Assembly: GCA_014871385.1 (NCBI GenBank)
Contig: CM026426.1
Span: 21,194,573-21,258,572, forward strand
Reading direction: 5' to 3'
Source of the DNA: Ceratodon purpureus
Taxonomy: Eukaryota; Streptophyta; Bryopsida; Pseudoditrichales; Ditrichaceae
Length of the DNA: 64,000 bases
A model generated the notes under the pieces. That model did no database searches and was not told where the DNA came from. It saw nothing but the letters and a program-made list of their open reading frames with translations. Each line of letters opens with the position of its first letter. Within the stretch, counting starts at the first letter, position 1. Both the position numbers and the translations under genes were made by a program. Below, one piece after another: positions 55,776 through 64,000 of this stretch.

Positions 55776-55832
55776 TTTATAAACAAATTAGCCCTACTTC
55801 AATGCGGGGACATTGAATCAAATCCAGGGCCA
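55776..55832 (+). promoter_or_regulatory. 2A ribosome-skipping peptide coding sequence
   Basis: It encodes FINKLALLQCGDIESNPGP, followed by an in-frame ATG codon. It matches the 2A consensus D-(V/I)-E-x-N-P-G-P and the hydrophobic LL..-G leader of known 2A peptides. Such motifs release the upstream product co-translationally and are known at the N-terminus of some LINEs, such as trypanosome L1Tc. The residue match is direct; activity is inferred. Confidence 0.88.
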
Positions 55833-58800
55833 ATGTCCAACATACTTAGAACTCATCCAGCCAAACATAAGAAAAGAGCTAAAAGATACTTCATCTCTAG
55901 CACAATTAAATTCTGCCCAGAATACCAACATATTGCAAACTCATTTGTTCCAATTTTAAAAACTAACGACCATCATATACCATCAAGCAATTATTGAATT
56001 TCCACATCTACATCAATATATACAAACACAAATACAATCTCCACTACCTCACATACTATATGCATTAGTCGTTACTATACACTCATTAGTAAATAAATGT
56101 AATGATATATTAGCTCAGCCCCACATTTACTACTTCAATGATATTTGGACTAATACAATAATAATTAGACTAGCCAACCTAAATAACCCCCCGGAAAGAC
56201 ACATCCTCAATCAATATCCTTGAACCAAGTTCATTGAAATGAACCAAGACCTAATATCCCCAAAAAACTCAATTTATAATGATCTATACAAATTTATCTA
56301 TAACCAAGATACACCACCAACACTTATCATACTCCAAAGAAAATTTCATTTTTTACCAAATAAACTAATCACTGAAGCTTTACGCTGTTTTGAAAGTCTA
56401 AATGAATACTCACTTCCACCACCCCTTCCAAACATTCCAACACCTCCCCCGAGAATAAACATCAACACTAATGACAAAACAAAAGTAATAACTTGGAATG
56501 CATCTTCGCTTAATACAGCTCTACCAAACCTACAAAACCTCGTATACAACTCTTCAAGGAATACGGCAATTATAAACATCTAAGAAACAAAACTCACAGC
56601 AACCAAATCCACTAAATGGATACAAAATCTATTTACTGAATATAAACTCATTTTTAATAATACGCATGCCCTCATAAGATGTATGCAACAAAGAATGTCT
56701 TACACCCCCGGAAGAGGAGGCCTACTCATACTTATACACAATAAATATGCTTTCCCTGGAAATATTACCAAAATCCCTACACCAGCAAACATTTCTCCAT
56801 ATCTACAAATAATAAAAATAAACAACCATCCGTTACTACCATGGTTAATCATACACTTATATATGCCCACACACCTAGAAGACATCCGCCTCATCTCCCA
56901 CATTCAAACTACAATCACAAACCAAATAATTGCACATCCTAATCATACATACATCTTGTGTGGAGACTTCAATCGTGATATAGCACTAAACAGAAGACAA
57001 AATGACAACACCAACACTCCACCACAAGAAGAAGATACTCAATGGAAAAACTTTACCTACTCACTAAATCTAGAATACATTCCAACAAACACAACATTTT
57101 CTAGATAAGGTGGCTACAACTACACATCAACTAGCCTTATAGATGGTTATTACATAAATTCCCTAGACAATACTATATTCACCTCCACGACAAACATAAA
57201 TCTCAATCTAAACTCAGATCATTATCCAGTCACTTTACACATTCCACAAAATCTATTGATAGCCAGACCACCGGCATACATCATTACTCCAACAATTAGA
57301 ATCTAAAATCCAATACCTCCAGAAAACTTAGAAAAATTTAATATTGAATTTTTTGAAAAAAAATCTATACAAATAAATGAACTAACCAGACTATTAGAAA
57401 TTAATGACCATCTCACCCCTGCTTTATGGCAAGAAGCTTGCGCATTGTTAAACAAAATCGTAGAAAAAATCTCGGAAACCATTGAAAAAACATGTTACGC
57501 ACCCCCACTACCACAACTCACAAATAGAACAAGGCAACAAGGCAGCTTTTTACCTCGAAAACTAGCCAAAGAATGGAAAAAACATCTTACCACATATCAT
57601 CTTATCAGAAAAACTATATACATTGCAAAAAACAACCCACAATGGCAAACACATCCCATACTGAACGAAATACGTAACCACCAATACGTACAAATCCCAC
57701 ATCCACCAGTAACGGACTCTATACTGAATGAATGGATTGATGTCATAGTTAATATCGCAAAAACTGTTAACAAAGAAGCCAGGAAAATAACCACAAAATA
57801 CACTAAAGATTGCATCCGCAAAGCCGTATCAAAATATCGACAACTGTATGAAAAAAGCCCCAAAAAAGTAAATAGAAAAGTCTTCAAAAACTCTGAAACT
57901 TCACCTCTTGACTCTATAATGGATAGACAAAATAACATCTTAACTAGCCCGGAAGATTTTGCTCAAGAAATATACATCCAACAGTCTATTAGCAACCAAC
58001 CAACAGTCCCCACATGTCACTATCAAACTACACACCCTCCACAATGCACATGCACCGTTAGACAATACCCATGGCATGACTTGGAAGGATTCGCAATTAA
58101 TCAACGCGGAGAACCACAAATCCCCCTACACACATATTTTGACCAAAAAACTTACGATTTATGCCTCAAAACCTAGGAAATAACAAAGCCCTAGGCCCAG
58201 ACAAAACACCTAACTCTATTCTAAAAAATATGCCTCCACGATTCCACAAATTACTATTTCTATTTTTTTAACACTACTACAAACAAAGACAAATACCTGC
58301 AACATGGAAAACTAGTCTAACTGTCTTACTATATAAAAAAAGTGATCCATCACAACTTACAAACCATAGGCCTATCGCTTTAGCGAACACCATATAAAAA
58401 CTCTATACTAGCACGTTAACCTCTATCCTCTCTACTTACTGTGAAACACATCAAATTCTGCATGACAGCCAAGAAGGATTCCGAGCAGAAAGAGGAACAT
58501 CCAGTCTACTTCAACTACTCATTGCAGCCTTAGACGATGCAAGATTTACAAATCAAGATATATATATTCTCCACATTGACTTCAAAAATGCTTTTGGCTC
58601 CATTGACCATGCGAGACTCTTAGCCATAATGAAAGATCTTGGATACCCAACCGATGCCATAAACCTGGTAGGAAATATATACTCACAATCCTCTACTATA
58701 TTTTCTAGAGAACACTTTGGTAAAACCCTACCTATTCCCATCCAAAGAGGAACAATACAAGGAGATACTCTTAGTACATACTTATTTATAATACTCTTAG

Positions 58801-61800
58801 AACCACTTCTTAGATGGTTACAACAAGGTCACAAGGGATACACCTTTGGTACATCCAAAGTTACAATCTCATCTGCAGCATATGCTGATGGTTTAGCAGC
58901 TATTGCGAACAAATTAGCATCACTACAAATACAACTAAATAAATTAGACAAATTCTGCGAATGGGCTGGAATGGATCTTGGTATACCTAAATGTGCAGTG
59001 AACGGATGCCCAAATAAATCAAAAATGAACCCCATAGCATTCAAAGCACAGATCCAAGCCACCAATGTAAACTACAGAAACCAACCAATACCAGTTTTGG
59101 ACCAACATGACCCTTATACATACCTTGGAATAAACCTTGCAGCATCACTTAAATGGAAAACACAAATAAACACCACCACGGCTAAAGTCATCAAACAATG
59201 CCAAGCCTTAGTGGCTTGCCCAACCACTATGAAACAAAAAATCAATATGGCCGATACAGTCATACGTGCCGGTATCGCATACAAGTTCTACGCAGTACCA
59301 TACTTTATGCCAGCCATTAGAAAACTTGACAAAAAGATCATAGCACTCCACAAAACTATATGTGGACTACCAAAAAGTACATCTAATATTGCTACACAAC
59401 TCCCACACGATCTGTCTGGAATGGAAGCCTTTTCGTTAAAAAATGCCTATCTACGATGTATTGGAGAACAATTTCAAAATGCTCTCAATGACAAAGGCAG
59501 ACTCGGTAAAATATACTTTGGCTTGATACAGTTTGTACTTGCAAAATTTGGAGGCTCCGAAGAAATAGATCGCATCAAATATCAAGATTGTGTGAGATCC
59601 CCTATCACTAGAACATTGTTTTTACTTAAACATGAAGCTGGAGTCTACCTTAAAAGCACAATAGAAAATTTCCTATTAAACCCATCCCCACTCGAAACCA
59701 CCTGGATGCAAGAAGCACAATATCTACATGGCCTAAACCCCAAAACTTCTCTCAAACTACTACAAAAACTACTATTACATAATATAATAAAATTAGAACA
59801 AATAACCATGCCTAATGGTACCACCCTAATGAATTCAGACGATTTTAAAATATACCACTCCAACCCCACAAAACTCATAAAAAGTGCGCTAAACATTGCT
59901 AGTCAATTATTCTGTCAACCCACTTGCCATCAAAGATGCCAAATACCATAGCAATTCCGATTCCACTTCCCCCCAAGAACTCTAAAAAATGATTACATAT
60001 TATTAAACCACAACATCCTACCACAACAACTGATCCTCCCAAAACACCCTCCCAACCCTCCTATTCCCGAACTTCCTCCTCCTCCCAACAATATGCTTAA
60101 ATATCCAAGACAATTCCCCATACACACAATACTAAACCACAAACAACGCAAAATCAAAGATCCAAATGGGATATACTATAAAGATACAACATACTTATGC
60201 CAATGGACCACGCCAAATAATAACACATACAACAAATGGCATAGTCAAAGTGAACTTTTTCCTTGGAGTGATACTAACACTTGTCTCCAGAATACTGAAT
60301 TACTTACCCAATACTACACCAAACAACAACATAAACACTTTTTAAACATCATCGAAAAACACCTCTCCATAAAACAACAAAAAGATACAAGATACGTTAC
60401 TCCGACCACAATTATTCCACTAGCGCATGTCTCTATTAATGAATGCAATCCAGAAAATGACATCGAAACGGACTCGAACATTATCCAAACACAACATGAC
60501 GTCGCACATATATACAAAGATAATGGTCGGCACCTCATCACCATCCCGAAAACTAGACTACTATGGCTATGGATACAATATCAACATGCAAAAAATACCC
60601 CACACGGCCTTGAGCCATCCACCCAATCATTTGAAACTGAAATTGTGTGGCTATATCAAAGATATAAATATCGTATTCCAATAAATGTGCTCAGTATACA
60701 ATACCAACTGAAATACTAGACTTACTAATAGCAACATTCAACATCCACCAATCTTACTTTTCATCATCAACTACATGCCCTACACAATTTACCCAATTTT
60801 ACTCACCATTTTCACGAGATATAATATTTGGCTCCCTAGGGAAAGCATTTGATCACAAATGGAAAGGAATTGGCTACGCTCACCCCCACAATGAAACCGA
60901 CTTACAACAAGCCATTCACTGGGCGCGCCTTGCGGCAAAAAATGACCCAAACACTATCACCATACTCATCTCTCCCGACACTAACTGGTACCAAAACTTT
61001 AACCCTTACATAGGCCCATTCCCGCACTCACACATTATTGCCCATTTTGCTGCAGACACCATTATATATGAAGAGCCAACAATTCCTCCAAACTTAAACT
61101 TGAAAGAAAAGAACTTTCTACGCTCAGAATACTTTGTGTCCACCACCAAAACAACAATATAGGTACTCACGAGGAAATGAATCAACTCGGTCACACAATT
61201 AACAATCTCCAAATAATACAAATTCGCTCACAAATTGCATCCCCGACTCCCTTAAACACCCATGTCAATCCCAGTAAAAAATGGTCCAAGTTAAACTATC
61301 CAAACACCCCCGCAAATAACTCAACACCTATCCCACAACTACCAAATTACCAAACAAATCTACCACTAAAATTCCACCGCCAATTCAGTTATTACACAGA
61401 TGGATCATTTAAACCCCCAAAAGAAATTGGCGACGGTAAATGGCGGAGAGAAAGAGCTGGATACGGTATTTACAGCCCCAAAGGTCTCAATATCCCCAAA
61501 AGACTCCACGGACACCAAAATATACTACGTGCAGAAATGATGGCAATTCACAAAACTCTAAGAATTATCAACACATAATTTCCCAACGAACCAGCATATA
61601 TATTTATTGATTGTCTAAATGTACTATACTTACTTAATACACAAATAAAACATCCCACACTACACAATAGTCACCATGATCAAACCACACTTGCCTCCAT
61701 GGTAAAACTACTCCAACAAAGAACACAACCAATCTCACTGTACAAAGTTAGAGCACACATCAACATTGACGGCAATGAAGAAGCAAATTACTTAGCAAAA

Positions 61801-62850
61801 CAAGGCCTCAAGCTAGGACATAGAAAAGCTCTACACTCATACGAATATGCCCATGCCACTCCGTTCTACTTCCATAAAGATAACTGGCCTTTAAGAATAG
61901 ATGTTCCAGACAAAGGACCAATTAGAACTCTAGAAAAACAAATCAAAAAATATGACAGAGAAAACAATCTAGAAATCATGGCCATACAAACCCCCAACAT
62001 TTGCAAATGGACGGGAAATGCAGACATAGACAATGAACTTTCTAACGAATTTTGGGAAAATCCAGCCATCACATACAAACAAAAATCATGCCTCATAAAA
62101 TTCCGTACGGGAACTTACATAGGCCAAACTAGAAAACAAATGTTTTTTAGAAGAGAAAGATTTCCATCTATCACATGTCCCATTTGCAATTCACGTGAAC
62201 CGGATACATGGCTACATGTATTACTCACATGCCAACAACAACATATACACTCCCTCCGAGTAAAAAGACACAACAAAGCAGTATGGGAAATTAGAAAACT
62301 ACTAGTTTCATCCGAAAAATCTCGTTGTTTTATTTTAATGAATGCAGGCACCTTCAATGATAGACCCTCAGAAAATACCGTTCCCAATTGGCTATTTCCA
62401 TGCGCATGTGGCACACAAAGATGTCATTATAACTCTAGATTTAGACCAGACATTCTTTGCGTTAAAGGTTTACTATACCAAAGCGATCCCCCTACAGAAA
62501 TAGACCCCAATCTTACCATACAATTCATTGAATTCACATACTGCAATGACAAATTCTCAACAGAAACACTTGAAGCTAAAACCAACAAATACAATCCATT
62601 AATTGCCAGTATTACCGCTAGAGGATGGAAAGTTGACCCCATTATTGTCATCACAGCAGGCGCTAGAGCTACCACACACATTCCATCAATGAAACTACTT
62701 GTAGACAATTCCAAAATACCTATGCCTACCGTCAAAAACACCTTTAAAAACATAAACACTATTGCCATACAATATGCCATGTCTATTCTTCTCCACAAAA
62801 GAAGAATAGAAAACCACCAACCATTACCCGAAACATTAGATCCCCCATAG
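55833..62850 (+). pseudogene. LINE ORF2: AP endonuclease, RT, RNase H, CCHC, restriction-like endonuclease
   Basis: Endonuclease motifs: KVITWNASSL, an ETKL preceded by TAA where families have Gln, GRGGLLILI, LCGDFNRD and LNSDHYPV. Reverse transcriptase: NNKALGPDKTPNSIL, NHRPIALANTI, EGFRAERGTSS, HIDFKNAFGSIDHARL, IQRGTIQGDTLS, and YADG at 58,881 where YADD is expected, so the third catalytic Asp is lost. RNase H: YTDGS, LRAEMMAI, FIDCLN and RAHINIDGNEEAN, all four acidic residues kept. CCHC: CPICNSREPDTWLHVLLTC. Restriction-like endonuclease: RPDIL, IEFTYC and EAKTNKYNPL. In-frame stops lie near 56,218, 56,581, 57,106, 57,304, 58,267, 58,396, 59,949 and 61,576. Frame changes are near 55,990, 58,163, 60,700 and 61,160. 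Confidence 0.8.
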
Positions 62851-62892
62851 TCAAAACCCAAAATTATAATAAAAATACAAATAATTTTTTTA

Positions 62893-63140
62893 GTAGCTAG
62901 AGCTACTTTATTTAAATTGTTAGCATACGGGTGTCAAGTCTCTTGTCAACTTCTCGCAAAGGGGGCTGTTGGTTGGCACAACTCATCTACTGCCTGCGAT
63001 CGTTCACTCAACAGTACCAAGCCACTTCATCCCCCACATCCACTCAAACGAGTCCATCAGGGTTTGAACCCGGACCAGATAAATGAGACAAATGCTCACC
63101 TCCAACCAACAATGAGCTCGTGGCTTGGTGTCCAAAGTCA
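62893..63140 (-). mobile_element. tRNA-derived SINE at the LINE 3' end
   Basis: On the minus strand the head reads GAGCTCATTGTTGGTTGG (A-box-like), then GTCTCATTTATCTGG and CCGGGTTCAAACCCTG (B box). A non-tRNA body follows, and the end is TAAAGTAGCTCTAGCTACTA plus an A-run. Length is about 245 bases. The acceptor stem is not conserved, so it is not a functional tRNA gene. Confidence 0.65.
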
Positions 63141-63320
63141 CATTTAAATGAATCTTGAGAACATAACCACTACTATTTCTTGTTATTTGTTAATTGTTAC
63201 TTGTTACTAGTTACTTTGTGACTAAAGTGTCTACTCTCGAAAGGGGGGAATAGATCTTTACTTCCATACTTTTGTCCTCTGGGCATTGGATTGGGGGTGA
63301 ATCGAATAGACACTTAATTC

Positions 63321-63347
63321 ACTACGGTCTCCTCCGGAGACCGTAGT
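63321..63347. repeat. Perfect 12-bp hairpin
   Basis: ACTACGGTCTCC and GGAGACCGTAGT are separated by TCC and followed by a TTTCTCTCTCTC tract. No gene end was identified nearby, so terminator function is not claimed. Confidence 0.8.
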
Positions 63348-63419
63348 TTCTCTCTCTCTAATAATTGAAGATGATGTTTTGTACTAAGTTGTATCCGTAT
63401 TGTGTATGAAATCTTAGTG

Positions 63420-63705
63420 TAGTTTGTGGATTAAACTTGGTTTTTGAATGAAGTTTAAATTTTGGATGAGATTTGGATTTTAAATGGGCCTTAAGTTTTG
63501 GATGAAATCAGAAATTTGGATGAAATCTGAAATTTGAGTGAACTCTGATTTGAAGATGAAATTTGATTTTTGGATGAAGTATGAAATTTGGATGAAATCT
63601 AATTTTTGAATGAAATTTGAGATTTGGATGAAATTTGAATTTTGGATGAAGTCCAAGTTTTGGATGAAAGTAGGTTTTTGGATGAAGGTAGTATTTTGGT
63701 TGTGT
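63420..63705 (+). repeat. Right array of the 18-bp motif (TTTTGGATGAAAT type)
   Basis: About 16 degenerate units of TTTGGATGAAATTTGAA, the inverted counterpart of 55,145-55,435. Open frames reading HPK/FHPN repeats across it are translations of the repeat. Confidence 0.8.
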
Positions 63706-64000
63706 ATTGTACTTGTACAAATATGGAGTATAGTAATTGTATTTGTATTTCAAAGAATATTCAAAATATTGGAAAATACTATAATATTTTGTATTTTTCC
63801 TAGTATATTCTAAATATATAATACTATTTCTAAATACAACTACGTATACGGAGTAGTATTGCAGTAAATACTTTTTACTTGGCGGTTGGTGGTCACTCCC
63901 CATTTGGCTTATCCTTGAGTAAAAGGTTGGGACTTAGTAAGCGGGTAATTTGTTGCATTCTATTGAGTGCCAAAGCCAAAGTACTTCAGCTGTCACGCAT
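63706..64000. other. AT-rich end of window, no gene recognised
   Basis: Contains ATATTGG/AATATTC near-palindromes and GTATACGGAGTAGTATTGC. No coding motifs. Confidence 0.4.

Larger units (their letters stand above)
55700..62880 (+). mobile_element. Decayed Dualen/RandI-type LINE with 2A leader and two endonucleases
   Basis: The order of parts on the plus strand is: 2A motif (55,776-55,832), N-terminal extension, AP-type endonuclease (about 56,480-57,240), reverse transcriptase (about 58,180-59,000), connection region, a methyltransferase-like block (about 60,720-61,100), RNase H (about 61,390-61,810), a CCHC motif (about 62,178-62,237) and a restriction-like endonuclease (about 62,440-62,700). 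The coupling of AP and restriction-like endonucleases defines the Dualen/RandI clade known from Chlamydomonas. About eight stops and three or four frame changes break this copy. The plus strand is markedly G-poor throughout. The exact 5' end is unknown; the 3' end lies close to the SINE at 62,893. Confidence 0.8.

Noticed and set aside
63321-63347. Transcription terminator hairpin
   Set aside because: A perfect 12-bp stem followed by a T/C tract, but this is eukaryotic DNA and no gene ends here; kept only as a hairpin repeat.
63508-63903. Minus-strand 131-codon frame rich in HPK/FHPN repeats
   Set aside because: Generated by the 18-bp GGATGAA array; no independent evidence for a protein.
1-64000. 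LTR retroelement or Polinton-type fragments
   Set aside because: I looked for protease/integrase and capsid-like signatures and paired long terminal repeats and saw none. The only reverse transcriptase is that of the LINE.

Overview
The window looks like nuclear DNA of a green-lineage (streptophyte or algal) genome. It has GT-AG introns, TTTAGGG-like satellite, a plant SUVR-type SET methyltransferase, a DUF659-type hAT transposase, plant-style FCP1-like domains carrying a DLNG motif, and a LINE of the dual-endonuclease type first described from green algae. I cannot name the species. A non-flowering streptophyte or charophyte-like alga would fit. Nothing suggests bacterial, organellar or viral DNA, and I saw no LTR element.

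Layout. 1-3.2 kb: minus-strand DUF7869-type gene with internal stops, continuing past the window edge. 4.5-5.1 kb: tandem satellite. 6,136-17,974: an 11.8-kb hAT transposon with matching terminal inverted repeats and a perfect 8-bp target duplication. It carries three genes: an intact RING-H2 coiled-coil protein, a protein-kinase-like gene with one internal TAG, and an intact 1,094-aa hAT transposase. Five GC-rich arrays with core GGGGGGCGCGAGC lie near both ends and directly upstream of the TATA box of each gene. 19.2-27.9 kb: a large multi-exon gene of unknown function ending in a degenerate FCP1-like domain. Its introns are sprinkled with a 20-bp palindrome, and its last exon is partly duplicated. 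29.2-40.9 kb: a foldback repeat, a second RING gene (decayed), a SUVR-like SET gene and a minus-strand 'HGKG' transposase-like gene, with noncoding stretches rich in GTAC.

41.0-53.7 kb: a block bounded by inverted ends of about 25 bp. It holds a third RING gene (decayed), a zinc-finger-like gene and a methyltransferase-like gene, with its own GCCGGTACCGGC repeats. 53.8-55.0 kb: a LINE ORF1-like gene. 55.1-63.7 kb: a decayed LINE bracketed by inverted arrays of an 18-bp motif. It begins with a clear 2A ribosome-skipping motif and encodes an AP-type endonuclease, reverse transcriptase, a possible methyltransferase-like block, RNase H, a CCHC motif and an R2-type restriction-like endonuclease. 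A tRNA-derived SINE sits at its 3' end.

Reading it together: the window appears to be a mosaic of large gene-carrying mobile units, each marked by its own private repeat. Three of the units carry a divergent RING/coiled-coil gene that shares an N-terminal 'VNW/VDW' region. The hAT composite is the best-supported unit and the youngest-looking. The other units have decayed, mostly through in-frame stops rather than indels.
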